NCBI GenBank assembly: GCA_940671915.1
Contig: CALNVZ010003435.1
Span: forward strand, 10,430,665 to 10,494,664
Reading direction: 5' to 3'
DNA: 64,000 bases
Origin: Paracentrotus lividus
Taxonomy: Eukaryota > Echinodermata > Echinoidea > Camarodonta > Echinidae
In this document: positions 11,641-25,251 of the stretch, piece after piece
How the letters are laid out: the number at the start of each line of letters is the position of its first letter
Numbering within the stretch: the stretch's first letter is position 1
The notes under the pieces: generated by a model
What the model was told of the DNA's origin: nothing
Database searches by the model: none
What the model saw: only the letters and a program-made list of their open reading frames with translations
Position numbers and translations under genes: made by a program

Positions 11641-12043
11641 TGAAACAATCGTTCTTTTGAACAACGATTGTGATTGGCTATTGCCTCTTTGCGATTGATT
11701 GCAAATCTATGTGTGACGGAGCCGTCCTAATCATGATAATATACATTATTCATCTAATAACAAATCAAAATATCGGTTGTAGTTTGTGCTTGTATATAAA
11801 TACAGGTTTTTTTTCTTACTGTGGATTAATAAGAAAGTGAAATAGGAATTGTTTATCTGAACATTTGCTTCAATGGTCTGACGTTTCGTTAGTCCGTATG
11901 TTCATCATTCAGATGGTTCGACAGTAGTGGATCCAGGATTTCTTTACAAGGGGTTTCAGAAATCAGAATTTCAGATTTTTTTCAGATTTTTTTTCTTTTA
12001 TTTATTTATTTATTATTATTATTTTTTAAAATTTATTCATTCA

Positions 12044-12074
<31 letters not shown>

Positions 12075-12309
12075 TATTTTTTTTTTTTTTTTGGGGGGGT
12101 TCGTGTTAATTTTTTGGGGGCCATCGCCCATCAAGGAGGTCATCATGTAGGCCTATCAGCCAAAGGGGTAAGATTGGGGCTCGATCAGCCCGCTCGTCTA
12201 TTTTTACTTCGCTTTTTTTTCTTCCCTCCTTTTTTTTTGCTAGGGGGGGGGGCGGGCCCGTCAGCCTCCCCCCTGGATCCGCGCCTGTTCGATATTCCAA
12301 AGGTTTTCT
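11641..12309. other. Intergenic, possible small TIR repeat
   Basis: No gene. An AT-rich low-complexity core lies at 11985-12095. 'gtggatccagg' at about 11927 and its near-complement 'cctggatccgc' near 12272 could be ends of a MITE, but the match is short and no target duplication is evident. Confidence 0.4.
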
Positions 12310-12480
12310 AGTATTCAGAGAATATAAAATACAGGATTCCTTAATCCTGTAATAAAATGAGGTTCATTATTTAAATCAGTAAATCAAATAATCCTCGTTA
12401 ATCCATAGCTGAATAATAGGTTCGTTGGTAGGTTTATTTCATATCGGGGTTGACGAATACCAATTGGGGTAATGTGTAAT
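12310..12480 (+). repeat. Duplicated block, collinear with 26694-26850
   Basis: Matches 26694-26850 with scattered substitutions ('aataaaatgaggttcatta', 'gttgacgaataccaat'). It is the outermost recognised piece of the segmental duplication in which one copy holds the TRIM gene. Confidence 0.82.
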
Positions 12481-12539
12481 GTGTAATCATACTGATATAA
12501 ATTGATGTTTTGTTGGTCGTAAATCCTCATAATCTGGTC

Positions 12540-13230
12540 TCAAGAAAGCAAAAATACGCAAGCGCGAAGCGCGAGCGGAAATATGATATATTGGAATGAT
12601 CTGAACATGAAACAGTTTATGCATTCCTCATGAACACAATGTAATAACTTAATGGAAAAAAAATATATACGAGAGCGAAGCGGAAGCGAAAATTTTGCTC
12701 CGTGTACTAGAGACCAGAAGTTTAGGATCAATTTAGCCTCCATAATCTAAAGACCAATATGTTGCCCAATAAGTTTACATGTGAAAGAAAGATTATCTAT
12801 CTAGCTATCTATTATAATTCAGTTTAGCTCAATTCGGCACCAACTTAGTATAAGGTCGATTTATCGCCCCCTAAATTTGAGATTGAATTGGCGCCATACA
12901 TGTATGTTTTAGGTCAATTTGATGTCCCTGGGTTTAAAATCAATTTGGTGCCCTTTTGTTTCAGGTCAATTTGAAATGCAAAAATGTAAGGACATTTTAT
13001 ACATTCCTCGGGAACACAATGTAATAAAAAAAAATGATGCGAGCGCGAAGCGCGAGCGAAAATTTTGATATGTATATATAGACCAGGAGGCATGGAATTT
13101 TTTTAATTTTGCTGTATCGAATTAGAGACCATATTCTAAAGGCCAATTTGTTGCTTCGTGTCAATTCGGTGCCCCCTAAATTTCAGGTCAATTTGAAATG
13201 TAAAAACAAATGTAACGGGAATCAAATAAA
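12540..13230. repeat. Diverged minisatellite-like region
   Basis: Contains scattered copies of 'gcgcgaagcgcgagcg' (about 12560, 12668, 13031) and decayed units related to 'ggtcaatttggcgcccct' between 12830 and 13200. The cleaner array of the latter lies at 15117-15460. No gene. Confidence 0.6.
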
Positions 13231-13469
13231 TTAAAATGTTTTGATGGTTAGAATTCCTAAATGTAAAATCTGGTAAGAGGAAAAATTATTTTTGATAATC
13301 ATTGAATTGTTATTCACCTTTGTTTGTTATGTATTTTTGCTGTATTGCTTTATTATTACAGTGCTATAAGGTTCTCATCATTTTTTCATAATTTCTTACG
13401 TAAATTACATTTACGTTTCTTTCTCCCCCTTTTCTGTCCTTTCTGATCAATCGATCATGTTTATGCATT

Positions 13470-13512
<43 letters not shown>

Positions 13513-13725
13513 ATCTCTCTCTATCTTCTCTTCACTTTCTCTTTCTACTTCCCCTCTTTATTAATTTACTAATTTAACTATTGTATCATTATTGTTTATA
13601 ATATTGTATTATTAATTTGTTTATACTGTTGTATTATTAATTTGTTTATACTTTTGTATTATACTGTTGTATTATTATTTTCTCGCTTATGATTTACTCT
13701 TGTTTTGCATTCTGATATTATGTAG
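13231..13725. other. Intergenic with (TC)n microsatellite
   Basis: No gene seen. A (TC)n run with interruptions occupies about 13470-13535, followed by AT-rich 'tgtattattaatttgtttata' type short repeats (units under 20 bp) to about 13680. Confidence 0.8.
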
Positions 13726-15022
13726 GGGAGACTGGGGTAATTATGGCCCCCTTTTTCACATTTCCTATTACTACTATTAAATGAAAAGTCCAATAATATT
13801 CTAATTATGTAAAAATACAGTCCGTCTAAATACCTATAATATGCAAAGGAGAGTATAAACCTGTGACTTCTCATTTGCATATTTATTACCATTATGTTAA
13901 CAACTTTGTGGGGCCATAATTACCCACGGGTTGGGGTAATTATGGCCCCTATTGTAATGACTGTATGAATTCAAAGATATTATGCTAATTAATTATGGTA
14001 ATGTAAAATAAATGTTGTTGGGTATTCCTAATACACTTATCAACCACCAACAGTGATTTAATCAATAATTGTTTCAGCCAAAATGTTGAAATTTTCCAGT
14101 CATAGCAATACATATATTTATGTACATAATCATACAAGACAAGCTAGTGAATGTCCCCATTTACGCGTTATACAGTCTGTGTAAAAAAAAATGGTACAGT
14201 CGGAAAAAAAATATTTAGGTGTGAAATATTTTCAAATAATGTGTGTATGTGGTACCAAATTAAAGCCAAAAGATTTTCCTTGCTGATGCGCTTTGTTTTG
14301 TAAAATTTGCTTTCGTAAAACAAAAGTTATGCTAAATTTTGTGCGACGAGGAACAAATCGAAATTGAGCACTTTATGGCCATTATGCGAAACCTATACAC
14401 AAAGGCATGGGACGGCGTGCAAAAAATGGATTTTTCTTGATTTTAAAAAACTAGTCATATTTCAAAAATTACAACACCAAATGTGATGAAAAAAATTGCA
14501 GGTGAAAGTCTGATCTTCCTGCTTTATGAAAATACCAAACAATAGCAGGCTGTGATTAAACTTCATATTATAAAAAAATGTTTTCCACTTGTACCATTTT
14601 ATTTGACACAGACTGTACACTGTTTATGCATTGGGGACCATAATTACCCCACGTGACACTTTTAATTTGATCCCTCTTTACAGCTTTACTATTGAAGATA
14701 TTCAGGTGAAAGTTTTTCTGTTGTATCTGTTAGTTCCAACTGTTTCTGTTTCAATCAAAATTTCATCTTAAATGATTTTAATTAATGATATCACACCCCA
14801 AATAAAAAAGCAGACTTGCCACTTTCCAACGAACAGAATTGTGATTGCCGTACATTTTATGCTCCAATAAGCACAAAATTTGTAGTAAATGGCTTATTTT
14901 TTCTCATATGATAGTAGGAAGAGTTTAGCTAGGCATGTGTAAAAATTAAATTATCATTGTGCGATGCAGCAAAGAATTATAAGCTCTCAAAGACAAAGGG
15001 GCCATAATTACCCCAGTCTCCC
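13726..15022. mobile_element. Composite TIR element, ~1.3 kb
   Basis: The left end GGGAGACTGGGG (then taattatggcccc) is an inverted match over 25 bp to the right end ending ...CCCCAGTCTCCC. Further copies of the same terminus lie inside: inverted at 13910-13925, direct at 13933-13949, inverted at 14633-14650. This suggests nested or tandem insertions of one MITE family. No clear target duplication and no transposase frame. A mariner-like MITE (14173-14615) is nested within. Confidence 0.8.
14173..14615. mobile_element. Mariner-like MITE, 443 bp, TA flanks
   Basis: Begins CAGTCTGTGT and ends ACACAGACTG, with further inverted similarity (aaaatggtaca / tgtaccattt). Each side is flanked by TA (14171-14172, 14616-14617), the target duplication of Tc1/mariner elements. 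No transposase frame. It lies between two termini of the surrounding element and so inserted later. Confidence 0.82.
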
Positions 15023-15116
15023 ATATATGTCCTAATCAGGACCATGATGTAAAAACAGTCTCTGGCTGATCATGTATTTTTATGCTGAATAAATATTTTT
15101 CAATAAATAAATAAAT

Positions 15117-15460
15117 AAATAAAAAGATCGATTTGGTGCCCCTCTAAGTTTAAGGTCGATTCGGCGTCCCCTAAATTTAAAGTCGATTTAGCACCCCTAA
15201 GTTTATTGTCGATTTGGCTCCCCCTCCTAAATTTAAGGTCGATTTGGCGCTCCTGAGTTTAAGATCGATTCGGCGCCTCTGCCTATGTTTGAGGTCAGAT
15301 TGGCGCCCCTATGTCTAAGCTCAATTTGGCGCCCCTCATTTTAAGGTCAAGTCGGCGCCCCTCTAAGTTTCAGGTCGATTTGGCGTCCCTAAATTTAAGG
15401 TCAATTTGGTGCCCCTACGTTTAAGCTCAATTTGGCGCCCTTCTAACTTTACTGTCGACA
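15117..15460. repeat. ~28-bp minisatellite (gtcgatttggcgcccct family)
   Basis: Roughly a dozen tandem units of the form 'taagtttaaggtcgatttgg' followed by 'cgcccct', with many variants. No coding function. It abuts a second minisatellite at 15460. Confidence 0.85.
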
Positions 15461-15830
15461 ACCCATTGGTCTACTACTAGTTGGTCTACAACCATTTGGT
15501 CCAATGACCTTTTAGTCTACTAACCATTTGGTCCATTGACCATTAGGTCTACTAGGCATTTGGTCCACAACCAAAAGGTCTACTAGGTGTTTGGTCCACA
15601 ACCAATTGGTCTACTAGGCATTTGGTCCACAAACAATTGGTCTACTGGGCATTTGGTCCACAAGCAATTGGTCTACTAGGCGTTTGATCCGCAACCAATT
15701 GGTCTACTAGGCGTTTGTTCCACAATCAATATTATTGGTAGCATGTATTAGGCATCCTTGGTCTCTTAGCAATTGATCTTCTATTAAGTGGTCTACATGT
15801 ACCATATATTGGTCTATTAATTGGTTTTAA
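15461..15830. repeat. ~31-bp minisatellite (ggtctactaggcatttggtc)
   Basis: Tandem units alternate 'aattggtctactagg' with 'catttggtccacaacc'. The last units near 15770-15830 are degenerate. Arrays with the complementary unit lie at 16905-17098 and 20190-20358, so the arrays form inverted arms around 15.8-16.9 kb. Confidence 0.85.
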
Positions 15831-16240
15831 ATCATAAAGAATTTGCTCGAGCTTCGGGCTTATTTTCTTTAATGAGATCCTCTTCAGAAGCATAGCACAA
15901 AATCGCACTTTGAGCTAGCATTAAGCGTTAGCCCGCCTCACTGTAATGCGATTTAAAAAAAACAAAAACAAAAACAAAACAAATAGCAGTTTGCATGTAC
16001 TGTGACATTTTGAAACATGCAAAATTATCTTATGAGAGGTAAAAACTGTAAAAAAAAAATATATATATATGCTCGTATTCAGGGGGGGCCTCGGGGTCCA
16101 GGCCCCCGGGTAGGTGCCGAAGGGGGCGCCCAAATGACCTTAAGGGGGAGCTCAAAATTGACCTTTAACTTAGGGGCGCCAAAGTGGGCAAAAAGAAAAA
16201 AAGTAAAAGGAAGAAAAGAATTTATACCGCGATTAACCCC
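15831..16240. other. Intergenic between inverted arrays
   Basis: No gene. Contains 'gctcgagcttcgggc', an A/C-rich run (15955-15980) and a GC-rich stretch 'ggggcctcggggtccaggcc' near 16085. Confidence 0.6.
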
Positions 16241-16500
16241 CTAATGCGGCAGTCACAACTCGTCGTAGGCTACGGGGCACGTGCCATCAACGTAGCCTGC
16301 GTTGCATATACAATGCACGCACAGGTCCGGGTCAACTTTTGCGATTCCTGTGCTTCTGGTAGTAAGGGCATTGTAAAACCTCCTGTACGTGTACATGCAT
16401 TGTACCTGCAAGTGTACCTCCGCTGCACGAATTTTCTACGAAATCCATCGTAGGGAGTTGCAGTCGAAGGTACGGCGAGTTTGTGACCGCTGCATTACGC
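16241..16500. mobile_element. Probable MITE, ~260 bp
   Basis: The left end 'taatgcggcagtcacaactc' is an imperfect inverted repeat of the right end 'gagtttgtgaccgctgcatta'-like sequence (in the window at about 16477-16497). The interior is more GC-rich than its surroundings, with 'gtagggagttgcagtcgaag'. Target duplication is not clear. Confidence 0.5.
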
Positions 16501-16904
16501 CTACCCATAAGGCTGATGTATGACGGCCGGAATTTTTTACACCTAACTCCCTCCCCCCCGCCTTCCTCCCCCCCCCCCCGCTTATCGCTCGGCCATCGTG
16601 ACTGAACAATTTGAGAGTAACCATTTTTGGCTTTTTTTTGGGGGGGGAAATTGGGTTATCCTTTGGGGACGCCACATCACATATGCCCCCCCCCCCCGTG
16701 TGTCTTTAAGTAGGAGTAAAAGTCAAATTACCTTCAATGTTTGCAATTTGCAGCAACATTAGGCCTCTGACTAACATGTCCGTGAAAATAATGATTAAAA
16801 TAAAACAATTCTTTAAAATTTTACCTGTAACCTCCCGGCATTTCGCTGATCGAGGGATCTTGGATAAAATATTTTGTCCGCCCTCCTATTGAAGAATTGA
16901 AAGA
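16501..16904. other. Intergenic, homopolymer-rich
   Basis: C runs at 16568-16579 and 16686-16697 and a G run near 16639-16646. No gene seen. Confidence 0.65.
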
Positions 16905-17098
16905 CCACATGGTTAGTGACCAATTGGTTGTAGACCAAATTGTTAGTTGAGCAATTGGTTTAGACCAAATCGTTAGTGGACCAATTGCTTGTAGACCAAT
17001 TGTTAGTGGACCAATTGAATGTAGACCAAATGGTTAGTGACCAATTGATGTAGACCAATGGTTAGTAGACAATTGGATGTAGACCAAATGGTTATTCA
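16905..17098. repeat. ~31-bp minisatellite, left part of split array
   Basis: Units of 'gtagaccaaatggttagtgg' plus 'accaattggat'. It continues in the same orientation at 20190-20358 on the far side of the LINE, indicating that the LINE inserted into a pre-existing array. Confidence 0.88.
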
Positions 17099-20000
17099 AT
17101 TCAATTTCAATCCAATTCAAAACTTTATTTTCAGACTCAACTGTACCAAGCAGAGGTCCATAACAAGTTTACAAAAGAACATGAGCAAGAGGATGAAAAA
17201 TACAAACAATGAGTAACATAAAACAGACTAACTACTAATAACTAACACAAATACAATGATTAAAGAAAAAAAAAAAAAAAAAAAAAAAAACTTCCATAAA
17301 TCAGTGCACAGACATGTTAAGAATTTCTGTTGTGTGCCATAAGGCCTTTGAAGCCAAAACTTCCCACAAGTCTGATAGGTACCTGACGCTACTATACATT
17401 GTCCTAGAACATTAACATATAGAATTATCAGAATTGTCTAGCTCTTAGTGAATCTAAACATGAGATTTCTCATGACAGCCTGACAGGCTGGAACATTCAA
17501 TTCAGCGAACATTTGACTCGGCACTTAAGTATCTAGGTTCGTAGGAGCAACCTCATTGGCATCATTATATGCCACGGTAAGCCGTTGCATACTCCTCTTT
17601 TTGAAGGTTACAACCACAAATGTGCAGTGTATAAATGGGGTACAATAAGTTCTAAATAATGCCACCTTCACATCCGGGGAGCACATGATGAAATTTCCTA
17701 AACTAACATATTGGCCTGAGCATATAATTTACGACATTGTCGATAAATGTCTCTGTCATCACAGAGGTCCTCAGTAAAGAAATGGCCAAAGATATTTGGC
17801 TTCTTCACATACATTAGTTTACCACCACACAAAAAGAAATCGGAAATACTAAACTCTTGTGATCTTTACACCTAATAATCATAACATTACTTTTTTTGCT
17901 TATATTTAACATCATAATCAACACCATAATCAGAGCAAATCTGAAGTAAACTTTGTAATCCAGCCGAGGAAGGACTAAGAATTACCAGAGGTCATCAGCA
18001 TACATTAAGTGATTCACTAAATTTACCACCAACTATGCAACTGTATTACAAGCATTTTAATTTCTCAGAAAGTCCATCCATGTACAAATGAAAAGGAAAG
18101 GAGAGAGAATCCGCCCCTTGTCTACACCATTACTGACATGAAAACATTCAGAAACACTACTTCCCATCTTACCATCATGGTTTGATGGCATACCAGAACA
18201 CAAGTAACCTAATCAAGTAACCAGGTGTTCTTCTATCAGCCATTTTCATAAACAGCTTTTCATGGTTTATACGATCAAATGCTTTTGACGCATCAAGAAA
18301 AGATAGAAACATTGAAGAGTTCCTATTGCGATAACTAGCAATTATTTCTTACAAGGCAAATATACACATATCTGTACCATGTTTAGCTTTGAAGCAAACT
18401 GGTTATCTTGAGTTAAAATGAACACCTCTAACCTACTTAGCAATATTTTTTCCACCACTTTGGACAATACACTAGCCAGTGCTATGGGTCTATAGTTATC
18501 CTTACTTGTTTATCCGACCAGCTTTTATTTAATAACAGGCACTAGAACAACTGCAATCATACTGTCTGGCAAGATACCATGCATTAAAAAACCTGAAATG
18601 CATATGGCAAGTAAAGGCATGAGTCTCAAACTCGCAAACTTTAAATGTTCTCCGGTAATGCTGTCTAAGCCACAAGACTTGTTATCATCTAATTGTTTGA
18701 TAGCTTCTTGTACCTCTTCTGGGTAACATCATATTAACATCATATTCAACATTGTAATAACATCATCTTACTTTGTACACAATTGAACAAGTCTTTATAA
18801 TGATTACGCCACAATTCACAGATTTTCGTATCTCCCGTTACACCCTCAATATTAGTTGGATGAGGTGTTTTACTATTATTAACACGTTTTATTTCTTTCC
18901 AGAACTCGTTACAGCTATGTTTCTGCCATTTTATGTGCAATAGAGTCAGCTCGCATAGCATTTTCGTTATTCTTTATAAAAGGAGGCATATTTAAATCGA
19001 GCATTGGCCTTTTCTTTAATTCGAATAGGGACCCATTCTGTTTTACCAGATTCAACCCAAAGTAAATGGGCCTGTCGTGCAGCAGAGTGCAGCTCCGCAA
19101 CATGATCATTCCACCCGGCTTAATATAAGCTTTCTGTTCTGTTTTATATAATGAATTCACTAGCAAGACATAGGCATTTTACAATAGTATCATAAACAAC
19201 TACTTAGCTCACTGGCATGATCTTTATTTCTCACCAGTTAGGATCACTGCATGAAAAAGAGCACCCTGAACATTTACACCACTGAGCAATATTTTCTGTT
19301 TGGGAATAATATCCTTCTTAAGTCTTGATCATGACTGACAATCCGTCTACCTTGTTAAAAATCTTCGCAATGCCTGTGTCACATAGCCAGGCAGATGATC
19401 AAATCTATAGATATTATAAAGGAATGTGATCCGTTGTAGCAAATCGGTACAAAATTTCCATTTCTCTAAACAGGCATTAGCATCTGCAGTACATATACAA
19501 TGATCTAACCAGGATGTAGTAATGCCATGCCTCACTAACGTAAGTGTAGCTATCTGCTGGAAGATTATGTAAACTTGAAAAAATATAATCATTGTCATTG
19601 CAAAGATTTCTTAAATGACTAGCAAATAGAGAATTTTCATTAGAAAACATCAGCATTCCAGTCGCCAACAACAAAAACACTGGTCGTGTCTAGTTCAGAG
19701 ATGAATGCTGGCAATGAATGCGATCTTCTAATATGCTCACTCTCTCATTCTCAGGACACTCATAAGGAGTGTACAAATTAATAATAACAAATTTCTTGCC
19801 ACCATACTTAATTTCTATGCGATAGCCAGTCTACATTTAGCCCTAATTTTCACAAATCAAATGTTCATATTTTGTATTCCAAAGGATAGCGACACCTCCT
19901 GGTATCCGACCGCGAACTAACCTAGTATACTAAGATCAGTTGTAGATTCCCCTACCCCATGATAATCAGGATGTAATGTATTGATGCCATTCAAATCTTG

Positions 20001-20140
20001 TTTAGCCAACCAAGTTTCTTGTAAACATATAACATCAAATTGCTCTTGAAAAAAGTTTTCAAGTACAAGTCGTTGACTTTTGTCAACAACACTCTGTCCT
20101 AAATGAAGGCCACGGGTATTGTAGCTTACAACATTGAATA
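17099..20140 (-). mobile_element. Decayed LINE (endonuclease plus reverse transcriptase), minus strand
   Basis: A non-LTR retrotransposon read on the minus strand. The N-terminal apurinic-type endonuclease lies at 20130 downwards (YNTRGLHLGQSVV; ICLQETWL near 20000-20030; TSWLDHC near 19495-19515). A linker follows (FWKEIKRVNNSKTP near 18880-18910). RT motifs are KSCGLDSITGEHLK near 18640-18690, DNYRPIALASVLSKVVEKIL near 18440-18505, and the catalytic YADD at 17991-18002. The C-terminal part is followed by a 3' end rich in 'attgaattgaat' at 17099-17120. Several frameshifts and stops break the frame, so it is inactive. Motifs suggest the broad CR1/L2-like assemblage; clade is not assigned. An A-rich run (17262-17290) interrupts its 3' region. 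Confidence 0.9.
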
Positions 20141-20189
20141 GGAATTTTTGAGAAAAAACAAAAATACAGACAGCTAAGACTGACCATCA

Positions 20190-20358
20190 CCAGGCAAGAC
20201 CAATTGGATGTGGACCAATTGGATGTAGAACAAGTGGTTAGTGGACCAATTGGATGTAGACCAAATGGTTAGTGGACGATTAGGGTTTAGACTGAATGGA
20301 GGTAGACGTATTGGCTAGTGGACCAATAGGTTGTAGACCAATAGGTGTTTTACCATAA
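20190..20358. repeat. ~31-bp minisatellite, right part of split array
   Basis: Same unit and orientation as 16905-17098 ('accaattggatgtagacc', 'aaatggttagtgg'). Confidence 0.87.
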
Positions 20359-20370
20359 TATTATTCAGTT

Positions 20371-20560
20371 CAATTCAATTCAATTCATTTATTTCTCCAC
20401 AATAATACAATATTACGTTACATATATAACAAGCAATATTAAATTATATACAATAATATACAATAACATCGGAAAATGAGAAATAATTACTGTGGAGGGA
20501 GCCAACTGGAAGACAAGAAAAAAGTCTTATAGCGTTGGCACCCAAACATGCAAAATATAT
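20371..20560 (-). mobile_element. LINE 3'-end fragment
   Basis: Begins with tandem 'ttcaattcaattcaattcat', as expected for the tail of a minus-strand LINE, followed by 'tttatttctccacaataata' and a segment with 'gttggcacccaaac'. It is similar in layout to the 3' end at 17099 but not a copy of it. No recognisable coding remains. Confidence 0.5.
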
Positions 20561-21288
20561 TAAAGTAGCAATCAAATATTATGTTTAATAGAATAGTAAG
20601 GTGAAAAGATATAACGCACGAAATTGGTACCAAAAGATGCGGGAAGAGTTACTCTTTCATGAAAGGCCTATGTATAATAATTTTGGGTTTATAAATTGGT
20701 TTTCTTTTTATTGACATTTTTATCTAAAACCATGGACCTAGGTGGTCTTCTACCCGTGATAGAAGCATGTAACTTCCTTACTGACAGAATTGTTCAAAAC
20801 AAATACAGATTTTAAATTTTTGTTTAATATTTCTGTTCATCAAAATGAATTAAGGAGTTTAATTTTATTTAGGAAAATACACAGAATGTGTCGAAGTTGA
20901 GATAAACAAAATAATAGAGGTCTTTGGCTTTTAATAAATGATATGTTTGGTTATTTTAGGGTCACGCACGACTGAGCACCATTGTTTCGAACTTTATTGC
21001 ATCCAATATTACATGTATTATATACATGTTCGTATTATGCAATCTTAGTAATTATAGATTAGATATGTTCATAAATATGTAATTATTTGAAATTGTTTTC
21101 AATGTCAAATTTCAATTCCCCATTGTCATAAAACTATGTAACACGTAGGAATATAGTACACCGAGATAAACTCGCCATGGTTGAAGAAAAAAGGCATATA
21201 GAACAACTTGAATTTGTGAAATTTCCACATTATTAAGTCATTCCCATTCGCACAATAGCGTCATATCGTCACGATGCAATTATTATCA
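20561..21288. other. Intergenic, AT-rich
   Basis: No gene, RNA or repeat recognised. Confidence 0.7.
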
Positions 21289-23306
21289 TACACTGAAAAC
21301 CTAACCTCGTCCGTCGATGGACCGACTAGCTTTGAAGCTAGTCGGTCAAGACGGACTAGCTTTAAAGCTAGTCTGTCATGTTAGTCCGTCGAGACGGACT
21401 AGTATACAACTGAATCTACATCTCTCAATTTGACGGACGAGCTTTAAAGCTCGTCCGTCAAGCTTGATGCTAGTCCGTCGACCTGACCGACTAGGTCAAT
21501 AAAAGTAGCTGGGTAGACCCAGTTTACCCATTAAAATGACTGACTAGCTTTTGATACAAATAGTTGCAATGTCGTTTCAATGTACCTTCTCTATTTATTG
21601 TTACCGAGCATAATCAAGTTGATACATTCTGAAACAAAGGTTGTTTTGGCTTGACAATCTGAAAGCTTACGAGACATAACATCTATCATGACAAATATGC
21701 AATTCACGTGTACCGGTAGATTCCAAATATTGTTCTCCATTCTTTATTTACAGGCTAATTGTAAACTGTTACTATAGAACTCAAGAACCCGGTATTTTCT
21801 TACAGATTGTTGGTGAATGCCCGACTTAGCAACAACAGTGAATAGAAGTTGGATAGAATCAACATTCTCAAACAAAGGTTGTTTTGGCTTGACAATCTGA
21901 GAGCAATGCGATAGCCTAAATAACATCAATCGTGACAAGTATGCCATTCACGAGTAGGTTAGAAATATTGTTCCATTCTTCAATTACATGCTAATTGAAT
22001 ACTTCGTTACTATAGGACCCATGAACCGTCTAGTCTTATCGATTGCTGATGAATGCCCGGCTTAGCAACAGCAGTGAATAGAAGGTGATACAATTGATTG
22101 AATAACATGCGCATTGCGAAAAGGACATCACTATTATTTGCATTATCTGTATGTGAATTCCATTTAATGAGCAAACTGTACAGACGCACACTTGATATAC
22201 CCCGTAAAGCTTAAGATTTTGATTATAATGGCGATCTCCTTCCTGTGACATGACTGTGTGAGTACTCTTTTTTAATTCCTTATGTTTCAGTTCACAGATA
22301 GCGTTATTTTTTCAACATAGATTAATGCTATATATAATCACCAACTCGAAAAATTATGTCTTGCCAAATCAATTTATAAATCGTGTGTATTTACAACGAT
22401 AGTAACAATCACATTAAATTATGAAAATTGAAATTTAATTCTAATAATAAATATAGGCGCCACCTTTCTTTTAGATTAATTGTATCTGAAAGAAAAGAAT
22501 ATTGGATTAGAGGCACGACTTTGGGATTCTGAAGTGGCTCTCAAGGACAAGTGTATACGCCGAAAATGCAAAAGCAGGTAGGCCTACAACAAAAAGTCAT
22601 GATGATGCAAGCCATGGCGGCGACCCCTGGGCCCTGTGCCCCCATTATTTGATAATTGCCATAATGTTAATTAATTGTGTCTCCTGTATTAATTCCTGTC
22701 TTCTAATTTATATCATCATAATATTATTTTTTTTTGCTCAAATTCTTGTGACAAAATGCATGTTTTTAATCGTATCTTTATAATGTCTTTTAATATTCCA
22801 GATTTGACGTCTCTGACAAGCTGGTGAAGCCATATTAACCTCGTCCGTCATGCTTGTCTGTCAAGACAGCAGCAAGAACATCGCGGCAGAAAAGCGCGAC
22901 GAACCAGCTTTTACACCATGACCGACTAGCTGTAAAGCTAGTCCTGCTCAAAAGCTCGTCAGTCTGGGCATCACTACGACTAGCTTTTATGCTAGTCCGT
23001 CAAACTAGTCGGTCACGACGGACGAGCTTTAAAATTAGTCTGTCGTGACCGACTAGCTTTTTGGAAAGCTAGTCCGTCATGACCGACGAGCATTAAAACT
23101 AGTCCGTCTTGACGGACTAACTTGACGGACTAGCTTTCAAGCTAGTCCGTAGAGACGGACGAGTTTTAAAGCTAGTCCGTAATAACCGGGTTGTGTTGAA
23201 GGAAAGCTAGTCCGTCGTGACCGACTAGTTTTAAAGCTAGACAGTCTGGGCATCACTACGACTAGCTTTAAAGCTAGTCGGTCTACCCGTTTAGGTTTTC
23301 AGTGTA
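21289..23306 (+). mobile_element. Complete palindrome-rich TIR transposon, ~2.0 kb
   Basis: A perfect 16-bp inverted terminus TACACTGAAAACCTAA (21289-21304) pairs with TTAGGTTTTCAGTGTA (23291-23306). If the outer TA is the target duplication, the element proper is CACTG...CAGTG at 21291-23304. Both subterminal regions (21305-21500 and 22838-23290) are packed with palindromes based on GACTAGCTTTAAAGCTAGTC and GACGGAC. The interior has a ~240-bp tandem duplication (21612-22095) and an AT-rich unique part. No transposase frame exists, so it is non-autonomous. TA flanks suggest Tc1/mariner-like mobilisation; CACTG ends with subterminal repeats also recall EnSpm/CACTA, but that group makes 3-bp duplications not seen here. 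Confidence 0.88.
21612..22095 (+). repeat. Internal ~240-bp tandem duplication in the transposon
   Basis: Two successive units share 'tctcaaacaaaggttgtttt', 'ggcttgacaatctgagag', 'acaggctaattg' and 'cagtgaatagaag'. The unit is present in all three transposon copies in the window, so it predates their spread. Confidence 0.82.
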
Positions 23307-23363
23307 AATGACTATTATATCAAAGTATGGAGCTATGCAACTAGTTTCAGGCAGCTACAGTTC

Positions 23364-25232
<1,869 letters not shown>

Positions 25233-25240
25233 TCATAGTT

Positions 25241-25251
25241 CTACAGGAGAA
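25241..25251 (-). promoter_or_regulatory. Candidate 3' splice site before the TRIM start codon
   Basis: Read on the minus strand, 'gttctcctgtag' precedes 'aactatga' and then the ATG. This would place the whole coding region in one exon with an upstream untranslated exon, a common layout for such TRIM genes. The pyrimidine tract is short and no matching donor could be pinned down. Confidence 0.35.

Noticed and set aside
15117..15830. CRISPR-like regularly spaced repeats
   Set aside because: Units are degenerate, head to tail without unique spacers, and the genome is animal. They are minisatellites.
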